Below, piece by piece: positions 8,412 through 17,208 of a stretch of 64,000 bases of DNA. Made by a program: the position numbers and the translations under genes. The stretch is from Candidatus Acidianus copahuensis (lineage in GTDB: Archaea > Thermoproteota > Thermoprotei_A > Sulfolobales > Sulfolobaceae): the NCBI RefSeq assembly GCF_000632495.1, contig NZ_JFZT01000057.1, positions 62,001-126,000 on the forward strand, in the 5' to 3' direction. Positions within the stretch are counted from its first letter, which is position 1, and the number at the start of each line of letters is the position of its first letter. The notes below the pieces were generated by a model. That model was not told the origin of the DNA, searched no databases, and saw only the letters and a program-made list of their open reading frames with translations.

Positions 8412-9433
8412 ATCATTACCCTTACCATTAGCCTAGAGAAGGGAGCCATTGCACCATGATTCTCGTCTATAAAAGAACTCCTAGTCTCTTTAGACAGTGA
8501 GTCCATGGAAGCCAATTCTTGAATCGGTATTGCAATTTCTCTTGCAACAATTCCTTTTCCACCTATTTGAATGACGTCCCTTGGGAAAATCCTTATGCTA
8601 TTTCCAATAATCTCGCTCCTATTAGCTCCTATAATTATTATACCTCCCTTAGTATCTTCAATTATCTCATCAAATTTCCATTCTCCCCCTTTAATATCTA
8701 GGTTAAAGTAGTCTGGTGAAGGGATTGATCCTCTCGCATTACCAGGTTCACCGTATGTGGACGTTAGTGTCCCTAAATAATTAACTATTGTTCCATCTTC
8801 TATCAATACTCTTTTATTTGTTTTTACACCTTCATCGTCGAAAACTGAAAATCCCACTAAATTACTATTTAAAGGGTCATCATAAACTTTCACGTCTAGT
8901 CCGAAGAGTCTTTCTCCCTCCTTTAGTTTTGGCAGATCTCCTCTCAACAAACTTATTATGTTGTGAAAGAGATGAGCAGTTGCCTCTGGATCTAGTACAG
9001 CCTTTACTCTTTCTAGTCCAAATTTTCTCTCCTTTATTTTTGGAGACTGTTGATATTTAAGGAAGTCTATTACGGCTTTAACGTCAGATATATTGCCAGT
9101 ATAACCGAACTTAATGTTATTTAATTCTACGTAGTTGACAACTTTTTCCTCTATACAATCCACTCTACTTGTAACCTTTCTCGTGATTCTCTTTGAAACG
9201 ACTGTAGCTTCAACTCCTTCTAATCTTTTTTCTGCACTATCCCACTCGTTTACTGAAGGATGAATAAATGACTTACATTCCTCAAATTTCTTTGATGGAA
9301 ACTGATCATCTTGGGTGGAGTTTAAAATCCATTTCCCATGAGATAACTTTCTTTTAACTTCTATTCTACTACTACCTCTAAATATGCCGGACGGATACGC
9401 GTAAATTACATCCTCCTTATATTCGAAAATCAT
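8405..9433 (-). CDS. PmbA/TldD-family protein (TldE-like)
   Basis: 342 residues. The C-terminal half carries family features: AVLDPEATAHLFHNI, the GLDVKVYDDPLN segment, and TYGEPGNARGSIPSPDYFNL. TldD/TldE heterodimers are metalloproteases acting on small peptides; the catalytic subunit has HExxxH, which is absent here, so this resembles the non-catalytic TldE/PmbA side. It is about 90 residues shorter than typical family members, mostly in the N-terminal domain. No partner gene is adjacent. Confidence 0.75.
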   Translation of the reverse strand: MIFEYKEDVIYAYPSGIFRGSSRIEVKRKLSHGKWILNSTQDDQFPSKKFEECKSFIHPSVNEWDSAEKRLEGVEATVVSKRITRKVTSRVDCIEEKVVNYVELNNIKFGYTGNISDVKAVIDFLKYQQSPKIKERKFGLERVKAVLDPEATAHLFHNIISLLRGDLPKLKEGERLFGLDVKVYDDPLNSNLVGFSVFDDEGVKTNKRVLIEDGTIVNYLGTLTSTYGEPGNARGSIPSPDYFNLDIKGGEWKFDEIIEDTKGGIIIIGANRSEIIGNSIRIFPRDVIQIGGKGIVAREIAIPIQELASMDSLSKETRSSFIDENHGAMAPFSRLMVRVMIY

Positions 9434-9464
9434 GATGTTAAATTGGAATTATTAGGAAAAAAAA

Positions 9465-9857
9465 CTATTCCTTATCTGTTATCCAAAGCAAGGCCGAAAT
9501 CACTATTAGCAAAACATCTAACACTATAGATATCTCTACGTAGGGATTTATCGGTAGAACCTTTCCTACAAACAGAGCTGGTAGAGTCCTAGTCTCAACA
9601 AGCAAAACTAGATCTATTACGTAAAACGCTAGCGCTGGTAAGTATAGTTTTCTTATTCCTTGAAGGAAAACTAATCCGGCTATAATTGCTAGTGACGCTA
9701 CAAATCCGAAGAACACTCTGTAAATTATTGTAGCTGTCGGATTTGGCAATATTGCTGAAGTTAAATCGAAATGAACTCCGGCCCATAGAGTAGATCCTAG
9801 TAGTCCAGCCCATCTAAGTGTTTGAATTCCTAGACTTTCCTTTGAAACCTTTGCCAT
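9465..9857 (-). CDS. Small membrane protein, four predicted helices
   Basis: 130 residues with four hydrophobic stretches (about 12-30, 43-63, 70-88 and 104-126) and short loops. No Cys or heme motif. I do not recognise the family. The next minus-strand gene (9964-10179) is also a tiny membrane protein, separated by about 100 bases, so the two may act together. Confidence 0.6.
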   Translation of the reverse strand: MAKVSKESLGIQTLRWAGLLGSTLWAGVHFDLTSAILPNPTATIIYRVFFGFVASLAIIAGLVFLQGIRKLYLPALAFYVIDLVLLVETRTLPALFVGKVLPINPYVEISIVLDVLLIVISALLWITDKE

Positions 9858-9963
9858 AATGTACGTTATCCGGCGATTAATAAATAATTTTACCCAAATC
9901 TAATGATGAATTTATACAAGACTGTTTTATTTGATTTTTATAGTAATTTACCTGAAAATGGAT

Positions 9964-10179
9964 TTATAATGCTAATCTGCCAAATTTACTTCTTAGAAAC
10001 AGACCTATTGCAAAGAAGAATACTGCAAAACCTATAATGACCGGCACCACCGCTCTCCATGGTCCGAACTCGTTTAGATAATCTGCTAAACCAATTGATA
10101 TCACTAGAAATACTAAGAGTGGAGCTACAACAACTCCCCACGTAAACCTATCCCATTTCTTACTATTTTCCTGAGTCAT
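9964..10179 (-). CDS. Small two-helix membrane protein
   Basis: 71 residues: a charged N-terminus (MTQENSKKWDRF) and two hydrophobic helices at about 14-33 and 43-63, ending RSKFGRLAL. Topology suggests both ends inside. Function unknown; neighbours are another small membrane protein and the PriX-like gene. Confidence 0.6.
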   Translation of the reverse strand: MTQENSKKWDRFTWGVVVAPLLVFLVISIGLADYLNEFGPWRAVVPVIIGFAVFFFAIGLFLRSKFGRLAL

Positions 10180-10227
10180 AGGAAAGAGAATAACCTAGCG
10201 AATTAATAAATCTTTTTTAAATTATGT

Positions 10228-10668
10228 TTATAAAATTTTAACTATCTCTTCATAAAGTTTTGGATCTTTTTCCTGTAATTTCTTAAGGGAAGGTGGCATG
10301 AACCCCTTTGTCTTAACTCCTCTTACTACTGATCTTAGCCAAGTGTCATAAATCTTGCCATTTCCAGTCTTATAGTAAAAATCCTCAAGTTCCTTTACTG
10401 CCTCCTCTTCATTTAATCCCTTTACATTAACTAAATATCTAGAGGCAACATATAGTATAAACCTTTTCCTTCCATCGTTTAAACCCTTATCTAATACTTT
10501 TTCTACCCAATCGTAATTGGCCTTCCTCTGTCTTGGAGGAAATATTCCATCTACTTCAAACAAGAACTCATCATTTTCATTAAAAACTCTGGTTATTCCG
10601 TCTTCAAGTTCTGTATAGCCCGCGTTTGTATCGTCCGGATAGTGGAGGATTGTCCTCTTTGGCATCAT
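10228..10668 (-). CDS. priX: PriX-like primase subunit
   Basis: 146 residues starting MMPKRTILHYPDD. A central segment DGRKRFILYVASRYLVNVKG with following acidic helices resembles the helical C-terminal domain of primase large subunits, as in PriX, the third, non-catalytic primase subunit described in Saccharolobus solfataricus. Size fits PriX (about 150 residues). The start ATGATG overlaps the TGA stop of the upstream TtuA gene, with GGAG nine bases before, so the two are translationally coupled. The assignment is from memory of the family and needs alignment. Confidence 0.6.
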   Translation of the reverse strand: MMPKRTILHYPDDTNAGYTELEDGITRVFNENDEFLFEVDGIFPPRQRKANYDWVEKVLDKGLNDGRKRFILYVASRYLVNVKGLNEEEAVKELEDFYYKTGNGKIYDTWLRSVVRGVKTKGFMPPSLKKLQEKDPKLYEEIVKIL

Positions 10669-11606
10669 GCTCTTATCTCCTTTGACATCTTGATTTTTGT
10701 AGCGCAGAAGGAACAAATTTCTCTATTGTTATTAGTCGGCATTCCACAGATCTTGCATTTTCCTAATGTCTTCTTTGGTATATCTTCCATTAATGGCCGT
10801 ATCTTATTTTCGAAGTTTTCAACTAAGGATATCATGAAACCAGGTATTTTATCGTCTATTTCTTCAATCGATCTTCTTATCTTATCCTGAGTTTGGCCGC
10901 CCACAGTGGATGTATGAGGGCATGAATCATAAATAAAGGGAAAGCCCTTTACTATAGCGTAAGTCATTGTCTCCTTTTCAGAAATCAAGAAGAGCGGTTT
11001 TACCTTTTTTATATATCCGTTTTCTGCGGGAGATACTGGTCTCAATCTAGCTAGGCTAAGTAGATCTCCGTTATAATAGTTATTTAACAAGAATTGAGCA
11101 ATATCGTTTAAGTTATGTCCTGTAGCTAGAGTGTCGCATCCTTCATCCTTGGCTACTTTTTCCATGATGTATCTCTTTGTGAGCCCACATGTGCTACAGA
11201 CTGGTCTACCTGTTCTTCTTTTTGCTTGGTCTATAGTAAATCCGAACTCCTTCTTTAGGTCAATAACTCTGTACTCTACATTTAACATTTCAAAGTTTTT
11301 TATAGCATACTCGACACTTTTTGAAGAGTAATTATTTCCTGAAATTCCTAGATCTATAGTAACTCCGAGCAATGAAAATCCGAACTCGGTAGATAGCTCC
11401 TTAAGCAAATGAAGTAGTGAAGTACTATCCTTCCCTCCAGATACAGCAACAGCGATTCTTTTACTACCACTGAACATGTCATATTTATGCGCAACCTTTC
11501 TTACTCTTTCAGTCATCCATTCTAAAAGATGGTCTCTACATAAGTATAAGTTAGCATAATTTATTCTTATTACTGCATCCTTATCGCACTTGGTACACCT
11601 AACCAT
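10665..11606 (-). CDS. TtuA/CTU1-family tRNA 2-thiolation enzyme
   Basis: 313-residue ATP-pyrophosphatase-type tRNA thiolase. Motifs: N-terminal zinc site C4/C7/C23/H26; PP-loop SGGKDS at 56-61; C137xxC140 and C229, the three Cys that hold the [4Fe-4S] cluster in this family; ATGHNLND at 161-168; and a C-terminal zinc ribbon (GKCKICG...CSFC). The reaction puts sulfur on uridine of tRNA (U54 for TtuA in thermophiles, U34 for CTU1/NcsA); which base cannot be told from sequence. Coupled to the PriX-like gene. Confidence 0.88.
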   Translation of the reverse strand: MVRCTKCDKDAVIRINYANLYLCRDHLLEWMTERVRKVAHKYDMFSGSKRIAVAVSGGKDSTSLLHLLKELSTEFGFSLLGVTIDLGISGNNYSSKSVEYAIKNFEMLNVEYRVIDLKKEFGFTIDQAKRRTGRPVCSTCGLTKRYIMEKVAKDEGCDTLATGHNLNDIAQFLLNNYYNGDLLSLARLRPVSPAENGYIKKVKPLFLISEKETMTYAIVKGFPFIYDSCPHTSTVGGQTQDKIRRSIEEIDDKIPGFMISLVENFENKIRPLMEDIPKKTLGKCKICGMPTNNNREICSFCATKIKMSKEIRA

Positions 11607-11990
11607 ATAAGTAAATTAATCCATTAGATAATTAAGTTGCTTCCTGGATTTAAGTTAATAACCTCTTCTTGAGAGAAGAAATGAATTAGTGAAATCCTGT
11701 AAGATACGGAAAAGACTATTATATCAAGTGAGAAAACCCCTGGAGTTCAAATCATATTTATTCCCCCATTTCATGTTATGACCTAGTGACGTATTTGCGT
11801 TAGATGATGTGACGAGTAAGATCTCGTCTTTACTTTTTCCGATAAAAATCTGTTCAGCTTTTGGTTAAGTAATTTAACTGACTGACATTTAAAAAAAAAT
11901 TATTTTAAATTATGTGAGAGATATTCAAGAACTAAGGGAGTTAAAAATTTCGTAAAAATTAAAAACACATAAAAATGATGATTAGCTACT
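11607..11990. other. Intergenic region with a hairpin plus T-rich tract
   Basis: No ORF supported. GACGAG at 11811-11816 and CTCGTC at 11823-11828 form a 6-bp hairpin followed by TTTACTTTTTCC, like a terminator on the plus strand, although no gene ends upstream on that strand. AT-rich sequence at 11889-11912 probably includes the promoter of the next gene. Confidence 0.4.
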
Positions 11991-12663
11991 ATGCAATATC
12001 TTGCTGAGATTCATCCTAAGGCGAATTTACAGAAAATAAGTAAAGAACTAGAAGTTCTTGGAAGTTTCGATGGATATGACATACCAGATTCCCCGATGGG
12101 AATACCATCAATACTCCCTATATCTCTAGCTTTGATTATAAGGCAACGTAGCGATAGTAAGAGAATAATTATAAATCAAAGATTATTAGATGTAAATGAA
12201 TTGTTCGTTAACTCCTTAAGTCTAACAGCTAAGGCATTTAACCTTGAGATTGCATTTACCAAAGGCGATAAACCAAAGGTAGGGAAAGAAGTAGGTTACT
12301 TGTCTTCACAAGAGGCCGTAAATATAGCTAAGAGATATGATGTTAGATCAGGTATGATGGTAAGCCTTAGGAAAAGCAGAGAAGAAATCATAGCAAGACT
12401 AGAAAGTAACGCAGACTTTTTTGTTGGGCTTACACTTTTCATTAAAGAATTTAGATAATCTTGATATCTCGAGAATTATTCCATACGTTATAATAAAGAC
12501 AGAAAAAAATAAAGAACTTTTATCCCAGCTTAACCAGCCCACTTTTAGTGAAAGCGAATTACCTCAATTAATAACTGATTTAAGGGAAAGAGGAATTTCC
12601 ACTATTCTTCTTTCTTCTCCAAAAGACTTAGACTTCTTTACTAGATTTTCAAAAAGTTTTTAG
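11991..12663 (+). pseudogene. MTHFR-like TIM-barrel protein interrupted by a frameshift at a T6 tract
   Basis: Two overlapping frames read as one protein. The first (11991-12458) begins MQYLAEIHPKANL and contains DGYDIPDSPMG and FTKGDKPKVG, features of methylenetetrahydrofolate reductase-like folds. It leaves frame after NADFF at the six-T tract 12417-12422. The second frame (from 12424) continues LGLHFSLKNLDNLD through to SPKDLDFFTRFSKSF at 12663. One T fewer in the tract would restore a single ORF of about 223 residues. It may be a pseudogene, a sequence error, or a gene read through slippage. Confidence 0.6.
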
Positions 12664-12744
12664 AAAATTATGCAACTAGATCAAATTTTTAATCTGTTGT
12701 CTTTTTTATGCAAGACTTATTATTTAGAAAAAGCATTGATGTTC

Positions 12745-13788
12745 ATGTTCGAAAGTTTAAGTGAAGAGTTAAGGAGGGCGTTGGCTGATGCTAATTACGC
12801 TTCTCCTACAAAAGTTCAATCAGAATCCATTCCTCACCTTCTTAGCGGAGAGAGTGTGATTGCTCAGGCTAAAACTGGGTCTGGAAAGACAGCAGCCTAT
12901 TTAATTCCGGCTATTGAGAGGGGAGAAAAAACACTTGTGTTGACTCCCACGAGAGAGCTGGCTGAGCAGGTCGCATATGAGGGTAGAAGATTAGGTAAAT
13001 ACAAGAGAACATCTGTTGGAGTAATTATTGGAGGAGTTCCTTATTCTGGTCAAGAGGATGAAGCGAGGAAAGATATTGTGGTTGGCACGCCAGGAAGGAC
13101 ATTAGACCTTTGGGGCAAGGGAATCCTTGATCTTTCAAGGTTTACAATGGTTGTAATTGACGAAGTAGATAGAATGTTTGATATGGGATTTATTGATGAT
13201 GTAAGAATGATATTGAAGAATGCTTCTCCAAGGATTTATGGTTTCTTCTCAGCTACTGTACCAACAGAAGTTGAAGATTTAGCTAAAGAATTTTCTCCTC
13301 AAATATATTTCCTTCAAATAGATCAGTATAAGCCAGTAGAAATTTCACATATTTTCCTAGAAGTTAAAGGATGGACTGATAAGATTAGCAAATTACAGGA
13401 AAAAGTCGATTCTGGTAAGACGATAGTATTTGTAAATACGAAACAAAGAGCAGAAGAGCTTTATGAACAATTAAGAGACGAGGTTGATGCATCACTACTT
13501 CACGGAGATCTTTCTCAGAGAGCTAGGATGAGAAATCTCAATGCGTTCAGGAAGAACTACTCAAAGGTTCTAATATCTACTGATTTAGCTTCTAGAGGAA
13601 TCGATATTATAGATGTGGAACAAGTGATAAATTTTGATGTTCCAAAGGATATAGAGACTTATATTCACAGAGTAGGAAGAACAGGAAGAATGGGAAGGAA
13701 AGGAACAGCTATTACGTTCTATACTTGGAAGGAAGAAATAATGATTAAGAGGATAAAGCAAGCAGTGAAGTATCCGGAAAAGTATTAA
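12745..13788 (+). CDS. DEAD-box RNA helicase
   Basis: ATP-dependent RNA helicase, about 347 residues from ATG 12745. All core motifs are present: AKTGSGKT (Walker A), PTRELAEQ, GTPGR, DEVD (the fourth residue differs from classical DEAD), SAT, STDLASRGIDI and HRVGRTGRMGR. Upstream in-frame starts at 12670 and 12739 exist, but TTATTTA near 12718-12724 would serve as a TATA box for a leaderless start close to 12745. The protein consists only of the two RecA-like domains. Confidence 0.88.
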   Translation: MFESLSEELRRALADANYASPTKVQSESIPHLLSGESVIAQAKTGSGKTAAYLIPAIERGEKTLVLTPTRELAEQVAYEGRRLGKYKRTSVGVIIGGVPYSGQEDEARKDIVVGTPGRTLDLWGKGILDLSRFTMVVIDEVDRMFDMGFIDDVRMILKNASPRIYGFFSATVPTEVEDLAKEFSPQIYFLQIDQYKPVEISHIFLEVKGWTDKISKLQEKVDSGKTIVFVNTKQRAEELYEQLRDEVDASLLHGDLSQRARMRNLNAFRKNYSKVLISTDLASRGIDIIDVEQVINFDVPKDIETYIHRVGRTGRMGRKGTAITFYTWKEEIMIKRIKQAVKYPEKY

Positions 13789-13812
13789 AATTCCATTTTA
13801 CTATTATATATC

Positions 13813-14196
13813 ATGAGCACAAGGGATAAGATTCTACAGTTTCTCTATGATAGAGTTGAGTCAACTCCTGAACAAATTGCTAACGGTATAAGGGACGAAA
13901 TTGATAACACAGTTTTATTTCTTAAAGGAATGCAAAGGGAAGGACTTGTAGTCGAAAAGGAAAAAGGTATAATAAGGAAAAGGAAAGTCTACTCTTTAAC
14001 TCCTACAGGACTTGAGGAAGCAAAGAGAGTTAAAGAGAATGTTCAACGTAAAGCAGAAAACATCATGAGATCTATTCAGAACGGTAAAGATCCCAAGGAG
14101 TTAATGGAAGAGTATGGTGATATCTTGCCCATGCTTTTAATGATGTCTATGGTTGACGCAATGCTTCAAGATCTCATATTGTTTGATCAGCTCTAG
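13813..14196 (+). CDS. Winged-helix DNA-binding protein
   Basis: 127 residues. An N-terminal winged helix-turn-helix (about 1-70: STRDKILQFLYDRV, then a recognition helix around DNTVLFLKGMQREGL, and a wing ending RKVYSLTPTGLEEAKR) is followed by a helical tail probably used for dimerisation. It resembles MarR/PadR-type archaeal regulators. It begins 24 bases after the helicase gene, so the pair may be co-transcribed. Target unknown. Confidence 0.7.
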   Translation: MSTRDKILQFLYDRVESTPEQIANGIRDEIDNTVLFLKGMQREGLVVEKEKGIIRKRKVYSLTPTGLEEAKRVKENVQRKAENIMRSIQNGKDPKELMEEYGDILPMLLMMSMVDAMLQDLILFDQL

Positions 14197-14836
14197 ATTT
14201 ATTATTGTTTTTAGCATTTTTATGACTTTAACATTATCTTTCAATTGCAAATACGCGTAAGAGATTTTTAAGAACTTTACTAGAAAATCCATGAGTGATT
14301 AGCCTTTTACAAGCGGAATGAATTCATACATCTAATTTGAAGATTTTATAAATGTAGAAAGATCTGAAGTTCAGATTAAAGAAAGGTATTCGATAGATCA
14401 GGTCTGAAAATTGTCATCAGTTTAAAGGGGTAAACATTCCCTTAAGGACATACTAGTTTCTTTACATTAGTAGGGTTAACGGTTTCCTCGTTTAGGATAT
14501 AATTCGAAGCATCTAATTAATCGTGTATTAATAACGTAGTATTTAACCTAGAACGCAATCTAGCTCCAGGAGAACAAAAGCGTTTATAGTTCTCAAGGAC
14601 TCACACCATAGAATACTTGTATATTACTTTTGATGTTTAAGTGAAACTACAATTAGCAGACTTAGTTTTAAAAATATTTCTATATAATAGTATTATATTT
14701 AAGCTTATCTTTCTATATTATAAATACCTTTTTGAAATGTTCTCAACTATGAATTAGTAAATATTATCTTTCAATACAATATTTGTTAAAAAGAAGTAAC
14801 GAAAAAGTTTTTAGACTACTACTAGAAAAAGGAAGT
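14197..14836. other. Long non-coding stretch before the DUF929 gene
   Basis: Some 640 bases without a supported gene. Composition is mixed, with stop codons in all frames. The last 170 bases are very AT-rich (several TATA-like runs, e.g. TTATATTTAAG near 14693) and probably hold the promoter of the next gene. I recognise no RNA gene here. Confidence 0.5.
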
Positions 14837-15622
14837 ATGGCAAAAAAGGCTGGATCTGAGAGTAAGCTAATATATGTTCCATTTATTATACTCATTGTTA
14901 TAATAGCGGGATTTATTTTTATGACCACTACGCCTTCTCATGGTCAAAGTGAAATTCCCTTTGCCCAATTTGTAAAAGTTTCAAGTACAGATTACGATTC
15001 AACTCCTGGTCAGGTATCGATTTACTTTATAAGTTGGTACGGTTGTCCTCTTGGAGCTACAACTTCTTGGCCCCTATATGCAGCATTAAGGGCAGAAGGA
15101 GCTAATCTAGTAGTGTATCCACATTATTCGATCGAAGGAGCTATTCCAGGTTTAATTTTTAATAACTCCGAAGATAAGATTTCAAATGATTTAGTTTTTC
15201 ACTCATTATATCTTTACAATGAATATCTTAATGCGACGCCTAATGGAACTCCAATCCATGCGATACATAGTGGAGGGTTGAGAAATGAGGGTCTAGCTGA
15301 GCTAAAAAGTGAGGCTCCAAGCTGGTTAGTTAATTTAGTTGAGAAATATCAGTTTAATGAAAGCGCAACCTCTGATGGGTCAAATTTAGGTCCAATGGCT
15401 TATTATGGTAATGAACCTCATATTGTAACAATGTTAGTGATAACAGGACCAAAGGGGACGTGGATAATGTTAGGTTATCCTTCATCTTTTATATCTCCGC
15501 AAGATGTGAAGAGCCTAGGATCTCCACAACAAATATATCAAGAAATACAGTCTGGTAACATTCCTACCTCAATCTTAAATGCTGAACAAAAAATTCTAAA
15601 TATTATTTCCGAAGCTGAATAA
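14837..15622 (+). CDS. DUF929-like secreted/membrane-anchored protein, copy 1
   Basis: About 261 residues starting MAKKAGSESK; the frame is open upstream to 14783 but the ATG after GGAAG is more natural. One N-terminal membrane helix (about 11-29) places the rest outside. The core has SWYGCPLGATTSWPLYAAL, a thioredoxin-like strand-loop-helix with a single Cys, and YNEYLNATP. It resembles DUF929, a family I know from Sulfolobales. A paralogue lies at 40645-41403 with IGCPVGAVASWALY and YNEYLNATP at matching places. Function unknown; possibly extracytoplasmic thiol chemistry (inference). Confidence 0.7.
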   Translation: MAKKAGSESKLIYVPFIILIVIIAGFIFMTTTPSHGQSEIPFAQFVKVSSTDYDSTPGQVSIYFISWYGCPLGATTSWPLYAALRAEGANLVVYPHYSIEGAIPGLIFNNSEDKISNDLVFHSLYLYNEYLNATPNGTPIHAIHSGGLRNEGLAELKSEAPSWLVNLVEKYQFNESATSDGSNLGPMAYYGNEPHIVTMLVITGPKGTWIMLGYPSSFISPQDVKSLGSPQQIYQEIQSGNIPTSILNAEQKILNIISEAE

Positions 15623-16127
15623 TTTTAATTGAAGGTTCATTTAGAAGAATTTTTCCTTCAACTTCATAACTTTTCTTTCCTCCTAATATAACAAGGATAT
15701 TACCTTTTCTTGTGGCATCCTCTATTTCCTCATTAGGATCTCTAAATATGATCGGTGTAATCTCTAGTTCATGAAACCTTCCATCCTCAATCATCTTTTT
15801 AAATGGTTCCTCTTTCCACGCTTCCAGCACTTTTTTACCATAAAATGTCTTCCCTTCGGCTATTACAGGTACAATAACTACATCTGCCTCTTGATCTCCT
15901 CTAAAATTACCTAGAGTATTACTTATTTCATCAAACATCCTTGACATGTAAGTTCTTCCAACTTCAGTATCGTATATCTTGTCTTTGTCATATCTGTCAT
16001 GAAAGGTCTTATTAGCCCATAGAAAAGCATCAATTATCTCGTCTTTCCTTTCTATTACATAATCTTTAAATCTAACATTTGCGTTCATAAATGGTATTTG
16101 CCCGGCTATCGCAGAGTTCGTTATCAA
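15603..16127 (-). CDS. Hypothetical protein, second gene of a two-gene operon
   Basis: 174 residues, TTG start overlapping the upstream gene's stop (TTGA). The C-terminal part alternates strands and helices (ADVVIVPVIAEGK, ITPIIFRD, NILVILGGKKS), suggesting an alpha/beta nucleotide-type fold, but there is no P-loop. I do not recognise it. Its 3' end overlaps the convergent DUF929 gene by 20 bases. Confidence 0.6.
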   Translation of the reverse strand: MITNSAIAGQIPFMNANVRFKDYVIERKDEIIDAFLWANKTFHDRYDKDKIYDTEVGRTYMSRMFDEISNTLGNFRGDQEADVVIVPVIAEGKTFYGKKVLEAWKEEPFKKMIEDGRFHELEITPIIFRDPNEEIEDATRKGNILVILGGKKSYEVEGKILLNEPSIKIIQLRK

Positions 16128-16561
16128 AACTTTTTTCCTTCTATATATTGTGAGATCTTTAAAATTCTCTCATCAGGGATCGCTAAGAGAGGATTTGCAC
16201 CAATTCCTATCATCATCCCTTTGTTCTTATCTACGGTTGAATAGAAAGTTATTCTATAGTGATCATAGAACTTTGCCTTTGCATACCACTCTTGATATTT
16301 ACTAATGCCAATCTCTTTCGCTTTCTCAACTTCTTCTAGGATTTTCGAATATGCCTTCTGAGTATCCTTAAATTTTCCATCTAATCTTCCAAAGGGGATA
16401 AAAATTGGTTCACCTACTCTCGGGTAGGCGTAATTTAAACCATAAGATTTTGCTACTTCGGGTAAGGTCGAGTCAATTATAGTCTTTATTGCAATCTTCA
16501 TTTCTTCTGGTAAATGATCTACGTGATAGATCTTCTTTTCTCCTTTGTTAAAAAGTGACAT
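16124..16561 (-). CDS. Hypothetical protein, first gene of a two-gene operon
   Basis: 145 residues with mixed alpha/beta character, no Cys, no membrane segment. The C-terminus reads MMIGIGANPLLAIPDERILKISQ. Stop/start overlap with the following gene implies coupled expression and probably a shared function. Family not recognised. Confidence 0.6.
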   Translation of the reverse strand: MSLFNKGEKKIYHVDHLPEEMKIAIKTIIDSTLPEVAKSYGLNYAYPRVGEPIFIPFGRLDGKFKDTQKAYSKILEEVEKAKEIGISKYQEWYAKAKFYDHYRITFYSTVDKNKGMMIGIGANPLLAIPDERILKISQYIEGKKF

Positions 16562-16603
16562 AGTAGTGTAAAGTTTTAGAAATAAAAAAATTCGTCGGGA
16601 TTT

Positions 16604-17173
16604 TCAGATGTTAAATATACCTCTAACAAGTTTCACTATTATATAGATAAATATTACTGTCATTATTCCAAACATTACAAGTCCTGTTAGTAGTTCCTGC
16701 CCTTCAGAGAAGGGAGAAAAAGGGTAAACCTCATTAGAGTATGGAGGCCATCCAACTATGAGTATTACCGACAATACGGAATCGCCAGCCATCCATAAGA
16801 CAAATAAAAGAACCTTTACAGCGTTGTTAAGTGATGAGATCGACAGTCCGGCAAACATTCCGCCGAAGAAAAGAGAGGAATCTTCAATTATCCTTATCCA
16901 AAGGACTGCTCCACCAAGATTAAAGAAGAGTGGGGTGTGCCAGAAAACTGCTGAGGCTATTCCTAGTAAAATAAAAAGTCCAGACCCCTTAAATATCTTA
17001 TATCCTAGAATGAATCCGGCTATAAAGAGAACGTAATGCATTGCCATATAAAGCCACTCATTGCTGAATTCTTCAAGTTCAGTAAATGGATTTATAGCAA
17101 TTACTAACAAAGCCAACGGTATTGCAATGGATTTTACATTCAACCTGTCTTTAAATACTTTTATCGATATCAT
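16604..17173 (-). CDS. Multi-spanning membrane protein (possibly DUF1404)
   Basis: 189 residues with about six hydrophobic helices; the loop between helices 3 and 4 contains FWHTPLFFN and WIRIIEDSS. The size, topology and lineage fit DUF1404, a Sulfolobales-restricted membrane family, but I assign it only tentatively. The central FWHTPLFF histidine may bind a metal or heme (inference). Standalone gene with its own AT-rich upstream region. Confidence 0.5.
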   Translation of the reverse strand: MISIKVFKDRLNVKSIAIPLALLVIAINPFTELEEFSNEWLYMAMHYVLFIAGFILGYKIFKGSGLFILLGIASAVFWHTPLFFNLGGAVLWIRIIEDSSLFFGGMFAGLSISSLNNAVKVLLFVLWMAGDSVLSVILIVGWPPYSNEVYPFSPFSEGQELLTGLVMFGIMTVIFIYIIVKLVRGIFNI

Positions 17174-17208
17174 GATATTGAATATTTATAGTAAAAATAA
17201 AAATTTAT

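Noticed and set aside
9595..9813. ORF of 72 residues in another frame of the membrane-protein gene
   Set aside because: It lies wholly inside the better-supported gene 9465-9857 and has an unnatural composition.
11974..12017. C/D box small RNA (ATGATGA ... CTGA)
   Set aside because: The boxes are 22 bases apart, too far for an archaeal guide, and overlap a coding start; no C'/D' pair.
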